From Clostridiales bacterium (GTDB lineage: Bacteria; Bacillota; Clostridia; Saccharofermentanales; Saccharofermentanaceae), in NCBI GenBank assembly GCA_017961235.1, contig JAGCXQ010000011.1, forward strand, positions 62,001 through 126,000: a stretch of DNA of 64,000 nucleotides. Reading direction: 5' to 3'. Of this stretch, positions 34,031 through 42,615 are shown one piece after another. A program made the position numbers and the translations under genes. The notes beneath the pieces were generated by a model. The model was not told the origin of the DNA and searched no databases. It saw nothing but the letters and a program-made list of their open reading frames with translations. Position 1 is the stretch's first letter; each line of letters opens with the position of its first letter.

Positions 34031-37000
34031 ATGGAAATAGCATTTCACTGTCCCAATTGTCTGGCAGATCTTATATACGATGAATCCAAGCGCTACACAT
34101 GCTGCTTTTGTCATACTGTTCTTGATGAGTCCAACGAGGTAAAAGAACTCGAAGGCGGCTACTATGTAGGTGATGCATGGAATGATAAGGTGTATCACAG
34201 TTTTCACTGTGAGGATTGCGGAGCGGATTATATCGCGAAGCCGGGTTCCCCGAATGCATGCTGCCCTCTATGTTCTTCTACTTCAACCAAGGATAATGGC
34301 GGAATCATCGGTGCTATGCCGCGTCGTGTGATCCCTTTCACACATACGCGCCAGGAAGCTCAGGAGAAGTTCCTGGACTATATCAGAAACAATTCCGCGG
34401 TCGGCCGTACGCTGGCAACCGATGAGAACAAGGAACTCCTTCACAAGGTATATGTGCCGATCTGGCTGTTTACCTATGAGGTCCTTGCGCATGCAAAAGT
34501 GACCGCAATGATCAGAAATAAGGCCAACGAGAGCAAGACGCTCTTCGGTATCAACGGTACCGAGGGCATCGCGGAGGGAATCTCCGAGTCGCTGTCCGCG
34601 ATCCGTTCCTCCTTCTCCCGTTTCCAAAAGAACAAGAAGAATGCTTCGAAAGAAACAGCTTCCGGTGAACAGCCTTCCGAGCATATTACCGGCGGTGTGC
34701 TTTCCTGGCAGGGTATCCCGTTTGATGCATCTGGTGTATTGCCGACCAACGTGATCAACTCGCTCCAGCCGTATGACCAGAGCAAGATGGTCCTTCTCAA
34801 TGATAAGGTCCTGATGGATACACCTGTTCTTATGATGACGAAGGATCCGATCTCCTGCATGCAGGAATTCATGGACAGGATCAAGAAGTGGACCCGCCAG
34901 ATGATCATGGATGCACACTCCGATTCTTACGATATCTCCTATTTCCAGGATAAGACCGACTACCCGCTCGGTATCGGTGAACTGGTGCTTTTCCCGATCT
35001 GGTACATGAAGGGCGAATATATGGGAAGAGATTTCTTCTATGCCATGAATGGACAGAACGGTGAAGTCGATGCAAATATCCCGATGAGCAAGGGCACAGC
35101 GAAGAGTTCCGGTATCACCTACCAGCAGTACTGGGATAAGTCCCGCTGCACTGCGCTGACAGATACACACTTCGAGTTCAATATCCATGACCCGAGCATC
35201 GAGATCCTCGACTATTCCTTCTTCGAGAAACCGAAGGAGTCGAGAGTTACTCCGAACGGCCGTCTGGATATGGATACATCGAAGGCCAGAACTTCTCTGG
35301 ATTCCGTCTTCGAGACATCCGAAGACGAGCCGAAGCCGGAGAGCGAAAAGACGAAGAAGAAATTCTCCGAGCTTGAGATGGAATACGGGTTCGGTAAGAG
35401 AAAGGATCCGGATAAGCAACTGACGAAAGAAGAAGAACTCCAGCGTGAGCGCGAGATGATCGCAAGACTTGCCGTCGCTGCCAGAGAAGAACCGAAGGGC
35501 GACATGGCAGCGGCTACCAGTGTTCCTTCCTGGGCAAAGGCAGTGACGCCTCCGCCGTCTGCGAACACGACTTCTGCCCGTCCGGCAAGAACGAAGAAAG
35601 TGGGTGGCGGCATGAAGTCGTCTGCCGCATCTTCTGCCAATAAGCCGCTCTGGGAAAAGACCGAGGAAGAGCTCGCTGCTGAGAGAAATCCGAATAAGGA
35701 AAGAGCATCTTCGATGGCCAGCCACATGGCAAGAGGCGGCGAAGAAGTCTCTCCGTTTGCGGCTAACCCGAATATCGATGTTTCCGATATGACACTCGAA
35801 GACCTCGACAAGATGCCGGTGCAGCAGGATACGTACATGAAGGTACCGGATAAGTATAAGACTCCGGCACCGGAAGAAAAGGCTTTCCGCGAGCAGCTGG
35901 TATCGAGCTCTTCCCGTGATATCGAGGAGCCGGAATCCTATGAGATCCCGATGCCGAAGATCGCAAAAGAGAAGAAAGAACAGCCGAAGCCGATCTTTAA
36001 GGCTCCTGAATATGAAGAGCCTGTTTATGAGGAAGAGCCTGTCGTTGAGGAACCTGTTATCGAGGAACCGGTGGAAGAAGAGGAAATGGTTGCCAATATC
36101 ACCTTCTCCTTTAACAAGAAGAAGCCGGTAATGGATAGCGAAGAGCGTGTAACTGATGCAGCTCCGATCCCGAGACAGCTGGAAAGAGCTCCGGCAGAGC
36201 AGCGCGGCATGTCGATCATGAACAGCGAGTATGACTCTGGTGTGCTCCGCCATACGGAAGTACAGCATGAAGTGGATGAGGGAGAAGTCCGCGAGATCCT
36301 CCCGAAGACACAGCTCAATGCGACAGAATACTACAGAGGAAGCGAAGAAAACGATGTTCCGCTGAAGTACCGTCCGGCTGCGCCTCTGGCAAATGCGATG
36401 TCCAATATGAATATCGAGTATAACGACCGTGTCGATCTGAATCCGGAGGACGATGAGAATAACCGTCCGCTGGCGACACGTCCGCCGGCCCCGCTGGCAA
36501 GAGCGACCGAACAGGGTCCGAGTCTGGAATATATGACGGAACAGCCGCTGGATGAAGAGATCCATCCGATGCACTCCCTCGAGGCAGATAAACCGAGATG
36601 GGGCGAGATGCCGGAAGCCAAGGAGACACCTTCCTGGGCAAAACCGCAGCAGGACAGCTCCAGTGCTTTTGTATCACCGAGAAACCGCGGCAGAAATTAC
36701 CTGTCCAAGGAAGAACTCCGCGCAGCATCGGAAGAAGCAGCAAGACGCGCCAGCGCTGCACCTCGCTCGAATAGAAGACCGAGATCCCTGGCGGAAGCAA
36801 AGCAGGAAAGTGAAGAATATGCGGATCAGAGACCGGGTCTGCGTCCGGAGAATAACGGTCCGAGATCGCTTGAGAGAGGCTCCAGAGAAGTGGAGGCAAC
36901 TGTCCGCGCTTCTGTGGCCGTGAACAGAAACGGACCGAGAACACTGGCAAGATCTTCTCAGGATGAAGAAGTATCCGAGAGAGCTTCTTCCGGCGTAAAC

Positions 37001-38002
37001 AGAAACGGTCCGAGAACACTGGGCAGAAATGACGATACACCGGATATGTCCGGCATCTTTAAGCCGGCGGGAAGACCGGGAGCTGCATTTGCGCAGAGAG
37101 AAGAGCAGGAAGAGGATGATCGTCCGGCACTGGCAAGAATGGCGCCGAGACAGGAATCCGAACCGGCACCGACAAGACCAGCCGGCCGTCCGGGTGCTTT
37201 CCGCGCATCCAGAGAAGAGGAATCTGCAAAACCGCAGAAGAACGTTCCGATCTGGGAGCGTGTCCCGGAAACAGACGGACCTGTTCCGGCATGGGGAAGT
37301 TCCGCAGCATATGTAGATGATGATCGTCCGCTCGGATCTCTGAGCAAACCGAAGGACCAGATCATCGATGTCGAGAAACCGAGAGAAAGACCTTCTCTCT
37401 GGGGACCGAGCGGATCTGATTCAGAAGTCCTTCCTTCCGCAAGAAGAGAAGCAGAGGAAGAGAGACCATCACCGAGAAGACCTTCACCGCCGCCGCGCGC
37501 AAGAGAGATCAATCGTCCGGCATCTAGAGAAATCACTCCGGAGCGCCCGGCTAGAGAGATCGAAGCCCGTCCGGCAAGAGAAATCGAAGCTCGTCCGAGA
37601 ACATTCGCACAGCGCCGCCAGATGGAAGAAGAGGAGAGAAGACGCCAGATCCAGAGTTCTTTTGCAAATCCGGAAAAGGAGACACCTCGCACTCCGTTCC
37701 GCCGCCCGGCGAATATGATCGACGAGGAACCGGAAGACAGTGAACCGGTGAACAGGACCTTTGAATCCACACAGTTCGAGGATAAGCCGTCTGTTGTAGC
37801 TTCTCTGGATATGCTTCCGGAGCCGCTCGGTGAGGAAAGCATCCATCACCTGGCCAAGGAGAGAGAGATCCCTGCACTGGCCCGCGACGCTGAAAGATAC
37901 AGACAGGAACTCGAAGAAGCGGAAATGAAGGCTGAACAGAGAATGCAGCGTGGTTTATCGGATTATGATCCGGATGGACCGAGTCCTTTTAAACCGTACT
38001 GA
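34031..38002 (+). CDS. Giant zinc-ribbon protein with long disordered tail
   Basis: The 1,323-residue protein begins with two zinc ribbons (C-P-N-C...C-C-F-C-H, then C-E-D-C...C-C-P-L-C, within residues 8-80). An alpha/beta domain to about residue 400 carries V-P-I-W-L-F-T-Y-E-V and L-G-I-G-E-L-V-L-F-P-I-W-Y-M-K. The last 900 residues look disordered: Pro, Arg, Glu and Ser rich, with near-repeats such as N-R-N-G-P-R-T-L-[AG]-R (three in about 80 residues) and R-P-A-R-E-I-E-A. The final D-Y-D-P-D-G-P-S-P-F-K is shared with the paralogue at 38078. There is no signal or membrane helix, so it should be cytoplasmic. Function is unknown; the layout suggests a scaffold. Confidence 0.85.
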   Translation: MEIAFHCPNCLADLIYDESKRYTCCFCHTVLDESNEVKELEGGYYVGDAWNDKVYHSFHCEDCGADYIAKPGSPNACCPLCSSTSTKDNGGIIGAMPRRVIPFTHTRQEAQEKFLDYIRNNSAVGRTLATDENKELLHKVYVPIWLFTYEVLAHAKVTAMIRNKANESKTLFGINGTEGIAEGISESLSAIRSSFSRFQKNKKNASKETASGEQPSEHITGGVLSWQGIPFDASGVLPTNVINSLQPYDQSKMVLLNDKVLMDTPVLMMTKDPISCMQEFMDRIKKWTRQMIMDAHSDSYDISYFQDKTDYPLGIGELVLFPIWYMKGEYMGRDFFYAMNGQNGEVDANIPMSKGTAKSSGITYQQYWDKSRCTALTDTHFEFNIHDPSIEILDYSFFEKPKESRVTPNGRLDMDTSKARTSLDSVFETSEDEPKPESEKTKKKFSELEMEYGFGKRKDPDKQLTKEEELQREREMIARLAVAAREEPKGDMAAATSVPSWAKAVTPPPSANTTSARPARTKKVGGGMKSSAASSANKPLWEKTEEELAAERNPNKERASSMASHMARGGEEVSPFAANPNIDVSDMTLEDLDKMPVQQDTYMKVPDKYKTPAPEEKAFREQLVSSSSRDIEEPESYEIPMPKIAKEKKEQPKPIFKAPEYEEPVYEEEPVVEEPVIEEPVEEEEMVANITFSFNKKKPVMDSEERVTDAAPIPRQLERAPAEQRGMSIMNSEYDSGVLRHTEVQHEVDEGEVREILPKTQLNATEYYRGSEENDVPLKYRPAAPLANAMSNMNIEYNDRVDLNPEDDENNRPLATRPPAPLARATEQGPSLEYMTEQPLDEEIHPMHSLEADKPRWGEMPEAKETPSWAKPQQDSSSAFVSPRNRGRNYLSKEELRAASEEAARRASAAPRSNRRPRSLAEAKQESEEYADQRPGLRPENNGPRSLERGSREVEATVRASVAVNRNGPRTLARSSQDEEVSERASSGVNRNGPRTLGRNDDTPDMSGIFKPAGRPGAAFAQREEQEEDDRPALARMAPRQESEPAPTRPAGRPGAFRASREEESAKPQKNVPIWERVPETDGPVPAWGSSAAYVDDDRPLGSLSKPKDQIIDVEKPRERPSLWGPSGSDSEVLPSARREAEEERPSPRRPSPPPRAREINRPASREITPERPAREIEARPAREIEARPRTFAQRRQMEEEERRRQIQSSFANPEKETPRTPFRRPANMIDEEPEDSEPVNRTFESTQFEDKPSVVASLDMLPEPLGEESIHHLAKEREIPALARDAERYRQELEEAEMKAEQRMQRGLSDYDPDGPSPFKPY

Positions 38003-38017
38003 TCAAGTATCATCATG

Positions 38018-38058
38018 CGCACCGGGAGTACGGAATAGTGCTTCCCGGTGCGTATTTT
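38018..38058 (+). terminator. Terminator between the two zinc-ribbon paralogues
   Basis: A 10-bp GC-rich stem (38018-38027 with 38043-38052) encloses a 15-base loop and is followed by TATTTTTA. The next start codon is only 20 bases beyond, so no promoter fits between them; the downstream gene probably depends on read-through. Confidence 0.75.
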
Positions 38059-38077
38059 TATATATCGGAGAATGTCT

Positions 38078-39634
38078 ATGGAAAAAGCTTATGTATGTCC
38101 GAAGTGCGGGGCTTCAGTGATCCTGGTGGATGAGTCAGAGAAAACATGCTGCTTCTGTCATGCGGAACTACAGGATAAAGATGAAAATAAGAATCCCAAG
38201 GGCGGTTTTTATATCGGCTCGATGGGGACCATAAAGATGAGACGATCCACCTGCGGAAAGTGCGGGAAGTCCATGTTCTCTGCTGTTTCCGGAGATGTGA
38301 AAGCCTCAAGGTGCATCTGCTGCGGAAGCGATGACCTTATCAGTTCTCCTGAGGATCTTCTTCTCCCGGAAAACATCTCTGCCGTGCCTTTTTCGTGCAG
38401 CCGTGAAGAAGCGGTGGAAGAGTATTTGAAGAGCGTCAAGCGCATGAAGATCAAGCAGCATTCCTATGCCGGAGAAGAATATACCGATGCGATCACGCCG
38501 GTATATGTGCCGATTATCTTCTATGATTACCACATTTTCGGGAATGCGATCTTAAGTGTCGTACCGAATATCAAGACGCCGAGAGGCAGAGGAGAGAAAT
38601 TCCTGTCCGTCGTACTTCTTAATGATTTTACGCTGGAAAGAAGTTCTTCAGTGGCGACGCCTTATCCGAAGACCATGAACAGTGAGATGGCCTGGCAGGC
38701 GGTACCGCAGAGCGCAAGTACAGCAATCAGGATGGAAAAACTCGATGAAGTTTCTCCGATATTAAGAGGCGGAGCCGGTGCAAAAGATGCATCTCTTTCA
38801 GAACTGACGAATGCGGTGATCCTTGATATCGACCGGTCTGCGGAAGTGATCGAAAAAGAGTTTATGACCCGTATAAAGGCCTTTGTAAAGGAATGCCTCG
38901 TGACGGAAAACCTCATGCACTTCAACATTACCTCTTATGTGGATAAAACGAATTATCAGCCGGCGCTCGGCCAGCTGATCTTCATTCCGATGTGGATTCT
39001 GAAGATCAAGAAGAAAGAGCAGTGCCTGACCTGGTATTTGAATGCGGTCTCCGGCAAGAGCTCGGAGGTCTCGTGGGAATCCCTGGAGGAAAAGCCGGCC
39101 GTAATAGATGAGGAACCGACGCTGAAAACGATGAATAAAAAACGCATCAAGGCGTTCACGATCGAAGACTTCGGACCGGAAGATAAACCTGTCAATTACA
39201 GGACATTCATGATCGATATCGTCGCATCATCGATCGCATCCGAGATGATGCTCAACGAGATGTCTGCGGACAAGAGCCTGCTGCATCTGGAAAAACAGAT
39301 GCGCAAGACGCAGCAGACCGTCTCGGTACCTGTTATCGAGAAAGCGTATCAGGCGGAAGTAGAAGAACAAGTCCAGAAGAGTAAAGAACAGCCGATCCCG
39401 AGCAAACCCGTTCCGCTCCCGAGCGAACACTCACCTCTGTTCCTTATGCGGGAAGAGGCGAATAACCGTTCTCTGGGAAGAGGAAAAAGACTTCCGGAAA
39501 AACCGCTCGACCGTAAAGTCGGCAATGAAGACCAGTTCGACACGCCGGAAACACCTTCCAGTGTGGCGGTCGAATTTGGACTTGCAGACCTCCCGGAGTA
39601 TGATCCGGCAGGCCCGAATCCATTTAAGAAATAA
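38078..39634 (+). CDS. Zinc-ribbon protein, shorter paralogue of the 34031 product
   Basis: The 518-residue protein is homologous to the first 400 residues of its upstream neighbour: C-P-K-C-G...T-C-C-F-C-H, a second ribbon (C-G-K-C-G...C-I-C-C-G), V-P-I-I-F-Y-D-Y-H-I, and L-G-Q-L-I-F-I-P-M-W-I-L-K followed by W-Y-L-N-A-V-S-G-K. Its disordered tail is short (about residues 385-518) but ends with Y-D-P-A-G-P-N-P-F-K-K, matching the end of the giant protein. The ATG at 38078 has CGGAG eight bases upstream; 38072 is closer than usual. Its stop touches the stop of the GH1 gene. Function is unknown. Confidence 0.83.
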   Translation: MEKAYVCPKCGASVILVDESEKTCCFCHAELQDKDENKNPKGGFYIGSMGTIKMRRSTCGKCGKSMFSAVSGDVKASRCICCGSDDLISSPEDLLLPENISAVPFSCSREEAVEEYLKSVKRMKIKQHSYAGEEYTDAITPVYVPIIFYDYHIFGNAILSVVPNIKTPRGRGEKFLSVVLLNDFTLERSSSVATPYPKTMNSEMAWQAVPQSASTAIRMEKLDEVSPILRGGAGAKDASLSELTNAVILDIDRSAEVIEKEFMTRIKAFVKECLVTENLMHFNITSYVDKTNYQPALGQLIFIPMWILKIKKKEQCLTWYLNAVSGKSSEVSWESLEEKPAVIDEEPTLKTMNKKRIKAFTIEDFGPEDKPVNYRTFMIDIVASSIASEMMLNEMSADKSLLHLEKQMRKTQQTVSVPVIEKAYQAEVEEQVQKSKEQPIPSKPVPLPSEHSPLFLMREEANNRSLGRGKRLPEKPLDRKVGNEDQFDTPETPSSVAVEFGLADLPEYDPAGPNPFKK

Positions 39635-40996
39635 TCACTTCCAGAGCGATTCGCCGTTCGTTTCGATGACTTCCTTGTACCAGTAAGCAGAGTCCTTGAG
39701 CGTTCTCTTCTGTGTCTGGTAGTTGATGTAAACCAGTCCGAACCGCGGATCATAGCCGTCTGCCCACTCGAAGTTATCCATGAAGGACCAGTGGATATAG
39801 CCGACCAGCGGGATTCCGTCCTCACCGGCTTTGTAGAACTCACGGATATATCTCTTTAAGAAATCGATACGCTGCGGATCGTGCACCTTGCCGTCAAGAT
39901 GGACGCTGTCTGTGCATGCGCATCCGTTCTCGGTGATCATGACCGGGACCTTATAGCGCTCGTGCATAAACTTCGCAGACCAGTAGAGGACCTCCGGAGT
40001 AATAGACCACTTCAGTGCAGTCAGAGGCTCGCCGGTAAGTTCGCCGTTTCCTTCCGCGGCAGAGAGCTTGCTGAGATCTCTCATCGCAGCATAGATATTC
40101 ATGCCGTAGAAATCCAGAGGAGACTGGACGATATCCCATTCCTCTTCGGTAAAGTCGGAAAAATCGGATCCGAAGAATTCTTTCGCGCCATCCGGGAATT
40201 TCCTAAGGAAGATCGGATCGGACCACCAGGAATTCGAAAGGATATATCCGTGGCTGTCAAACGCAAAGGTCTTCGCTCTGGCTTCCTCGATCGCTTCCGG
40301 AGAATCATTATCCGGAATGAAGGAAGGTCCCGTCGGAGCATAGGAGACTTTGGCCTCCTGCCTGCTGTACTTTCTGATCGTTCTAACCGAGGTACCGTGT
40401 GCAAGAAGGACGTTCTTCGACATGCGGAAGATCTCACCATCGGTGTACTTCATGAACGGAGCATGCGCGCCGAGGTAGCAGCCGAGTCCGATAAAGATCT
40501 GCGGCTCATTGATCGTGAACCAGTATTTTACACGGTCGGAGAGCGCTTCTACGACAACTCTGGTATAGTTTTCAAACCATCCGATGATCTCCGGATTCAG
40601 CCATCCGCCGCGGTCAAAGACACCCTGCGGAAGATCCCAGTGGAAGATCGTGACCATCGGCTCGATGCCGTTTTTGATCAGTTCATCAACGAGATTGGAG
40701 TAGAACTCGAGTCCCTTCGGATTGACATCTCCGATACCGTCCGGAATGACACGCGGCCAGCAGATGGAGAAGCGGTATGCCTTGACACCCATTTCTTTAA
40801 GAAGCGCAACATCCTCTTTATAGTGATGGTAATGGTCACAGGCGACATCTCCTGTCTCGTGATTATGTACCGGCGAATTGCGCCAGTGTGTATATGTATC
40901 CCAGATGGACGGACCCTTGCCGTCTTCGTTCCAGGCACCCTCGACCTGATAGGAAGCGCCTGCAACGCCCCAGATAAAATCTTTCGGTAAAGGCAT
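39635..40996 (-). CDS. GH1 beta-glucosidase
   Basis: This 453-residue glycoside hydrolase family 1 enzyme shows F-I-W-G-V-A-G-A-S-Y-Q-V-E-G (substrate-binding Gln about 18), R-F-S-I-C-W-P-R-V-I-P-D-G, the acid/base T-I-N-E-P-Q, and the nucleophile V-M-I-T-E-N-G-C-A. The closing G-Y-I-H-W-S-F-M-D-N-F-E-W-A-D-G-Y is intact. I use the ATG at 40996 with a perfect AAGGAGG; the frame extends to 41086 without support. The lack of an F-F or phosphate-binding signature I can recognise leaves open whether the substrate is a cello-oligosaccharide or phosphorylated. There is no signal peptide, so it acts in the cytoplasm. Confidence 0.94.
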   Translation of the reverse strand: MPLPKDFIWGVAGASYQVEGAWNEDGKGPSIWDTYTHWRNSPVHNHETGDVACDHYHHYKEDVALLKEMGVKAYRFSICWPRVIPDGIGDVNPKGLEFYSNLVDELIKNGIEPMVTIFHWDLPQGVFDRGGWLNPEIIGWFENYTRVVVEALSDRVKYWFTINEPQIFIGLGCYLGAHAPFMKYTDGEIFRMSKNVLLAHGTSVRTIRKYSRQEAKVSYAPTGPSFIPDNDSPEAIEEARAKTFAFDSHGYILSNSWWSDPIFLRKFPDGAKEFFGSDFSDFTEEEWDIVQSPLDFYGMNIYAAMRDLSKLSAAEGNGELTGEPLTALKWSITPEVLYWSAKFMHERYKVPVMITENGCACTDSVHLDGKVHDPQRIDFLKRYIREFYKAGEDGIPLVGYIHWSFMDNFEWADGYDPRFGLVYINYQTQKRTLKDSAYWYKEVIETNGESLWK

Positions 40997-41020
40997 AGTA
41001 TATTCCTCCTTAAATTGTGT

Positions 41021-41052
41021 GAACGGCGGAAGAAGGAGCGAGCCGTTCCGCC
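41021..41052 (-). promoter_or_regulatory. Overlapping inverted repeats before the GH1 gene
   Basis: GAACGGC (41021-41027) can pair with GCCGTTC (41042-41048), while GGCGGAA (41025-41031) can pair with TTCCGCC (41046-41052). The two pairings exclude each other. They lie just upstream of the ribosome binding site and could be an operator or a leader structure; I do not recognise a known motif. Confidence 0.35.
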
Positions 41053-41143
41053 TTGTGATTACGTCATATTCCGAGTATAACGGCATATTTGAGTTGAGTA
41101 TATCAGAATAGTGATGGAATTGTCATTCTTAAAAAGCAGGTTA

Positions 41144-41152
41144 TGGTATAAT
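41144..41152 (+). promoter_or_regulatory. Extended -10 promoter for the GT4 gene
   Basis: TG at 41144-41145, one base, and a perfect TATAAT at 41147-41152 form an extended -10, 22 bases before the start codon. The candidate -35, TTGTCA at 41120, is 21 bases away. Confidence 0.6.
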
Positions 41153-41173
41153 TGACTTGGAACTGGAGGAAGT

Positions 41174-42601
41174 ATGAATATTGCAATTATAACGGATACG
41201 TATTTTCCGGATATTAACGGTGTCGCATCATCGATCTATACGCTTGCGCTTGCCCTCAGAAAAAGAGGCAATCGCGTGTATATTTTTGTGACTTCGCAGA
41301 ACACATCTCCAGTCGTCCGCCGTGTCGGGAAAAATCCTCCGGTTTTCAGCATCCCGAGTTTCCCGACGATCTTCGTGCGTCCGTACCGCACGACCATCCC
41401 GTATTCATTCCGTCTGGTACAGATCTTAAAGAGACTGAAGATCGATATCATTCACACTCAGACCGAATTCTCGATGGGGCTGATGGGGCTTTCCACGTCT
41501 ATGACACTTCATCTTCCGATCGTACACACATATCACACGATGCTGGAAGACTATACCCATTATATCCTGGGCGGTAAGATCAAGAAGATCATCACACCGG
41601 AAGTGGCCAGAAAATACAGCAAGAGTTTCTGTAATGTTCCGACCGGTCTGATCGTTCCTACGGAAAAAGTTAAGAATGCACTTCGTGATTACGGAGTGAA
41701 AAAACCTATATATGTTATCCCGACCGGTATCGATGTTTCACCGTTTAATAAGGCGAACTTTGACCCGGCGGAGATCGATGAATTAAGGAAGAAATTCGGC
41801 ATCCGTCCGGATGAGAAGATCCTTCTTTCTTTAGGACGTGTCGCCAAGGAAAAGAGTATCGATAAGGTCATCGATCAGGTGCCTGCGATCTGTGAGAAAT
41901 CTCCGAATGTCCGCGTGCTTGTCGTCGGAGATGGTCCGGCGCTTCCCGAGCTAAAAGCACAGGCCGAAAAACTTGGCATAAGTGATAAGGTGATCTTCGC
42001 CGGCGCGGCTCCTTATGCCGAGATCGGAAAGTATTACCAGCTGGGAGATGCATTTATTTCCTGCTCGACATCAGAGACACAGGGCCTTACCTATTATGAA
42101 GCAATGGCAGCCGGTCTTCCGGTAATTGCCAGAAAAGATGATGCCGTCAACGAGCTTTTCAAGGATGGAGAGAACGCGCGTCTGTTTAAAGATGAGAACG
42201 AGATCGCGGATATCGTTTCCGAGATCTTCAAAGATCCGGTCACTGCGGAGCGCTATTCCGCCAATGCAGAGAAGACTGTCGCCAATTACTCGGCAGAGGT
42301 CTTTGCAGGCAGAGTGGAAGAAGCATATATGAATGCGATCTCCCGTCATGTACGCGCCAAGGCGATCCGCCGTGCGAATGTGGGAAAACTGCATTTTTCT
42401 AACAAGTATAATCAGACCAAGCTCGTGCCGCCGGAGGAGGATAAACACTTCCTGAAGAAGGAAGAGGATGATCCGAAGGCTGTTCAGGCGAGGGAAGCCT
42501 ACCAGACAGCGAACCGCTATGCGGATCTGGTCCGGGTAGGAAGAAAAGTGAAAGCAAAGCGGAAAGAAAGTCAGTCCGCAGAAGAGAAAAAAGAGCAGTG
42601 A
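41174..42601 (+). CDS. GT4 glycosyltransferase, glucosyl-diacylglycerol synthase-like
   Basis: The 475-residue GT-B enzyme starts with I-A-I-I-T-D-T-Y-F-P-D-I-N-G-V-A-S-S, typical of family 4 transferases that make monoglucosyl-diacylglycerol. It also has H-T-Q-T-E-F-S-M-G, V-H-T-Y-H-T-M-L-E-D-Y-T-H-Y, V-P-T-G-I-D, L-S-L-G-R-V-A-K-E-K-S-I-D and the donor-binding E-T-Q-G-L-T-Y-Y-E-A-M-A-A-G-L-P-V. A charged C-terminal extension (about residues 400-475) would associate with membranes. The assignment to glycolipid synthesis is inferred from the HTYHTMLEDYTHY stretch. GGAGG precedes the ATG. Its stop codon lies inside a palindromic terminator. Confidence 0.88.
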   Translation: MNIAIITDTYFPDINGVASSIYTLALALRKRGNRVYIFVTSQNTSPVVRRVGKNPPVFSIPSFPTIFVRPYRTTIPYSFRLVQILKRLKIDIIHTQTEFSMGLMGLSTSMTLHLPIVHTYHTMLEDYTHYILGGKIKKIITPEVARKYSKSFCNVPTGLIVPTEKVKNALRDYGVKKPIYVIPTGIDVSPFNKANFDPAEIDELRKKFGIRPDEKILLSLGRVAKEKSIDKVIDQVPAICEKSPNVRVLVVGDGPALPELKAQAEKLGISDKVIFAGAAPYAEIGKYYQLGDAFISCSTSETQGLTYYEAMAAGLPVIARKDDAVNELFKDGENARLFKDENEIADIVSEIFKDPVTAERYSANAEKTVANYSAEVFAGRVEEAYMNAISRHVRAKAIRRANVGKLHFSNKYNQTKLVPPEEDKHFLKKEEDDPKAVQAREAYQTANRYADLVRVGRKVKAKRKESQSAEEKKEQ

Positions 42602-42615
42602 TCACTGCTCTTTTT
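42588..42615. terminator. Perfect palindromic bidirectional terminator containing both stop codons
   Basis: The 28 bases form a perfect palindrome centred between 42601 and 42602. A5 stands at the left end and T5 at the right, so both strands read hairpin plus T run. The GT4 stop TGA (42599-42601) and the GGDEF-EAL stop (TCA at 42602-42604 on the plus strand) are its central six bases. Confidence 0.88.

Noticed and set aside
34283..36574. A 763-codon open frame on the minus strand opposite the giant zinc-ribbon gene
   Set aside because: It is a shadow of the real gene: low-complexity Arg/Ile/His-rich translation, no ribosome binding site, and the plus-strand gene has a promoter, zinc ribbons and a paralogue. 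The long minus frames at 825-2099 and 56975-58471 are rejected for the same reason.
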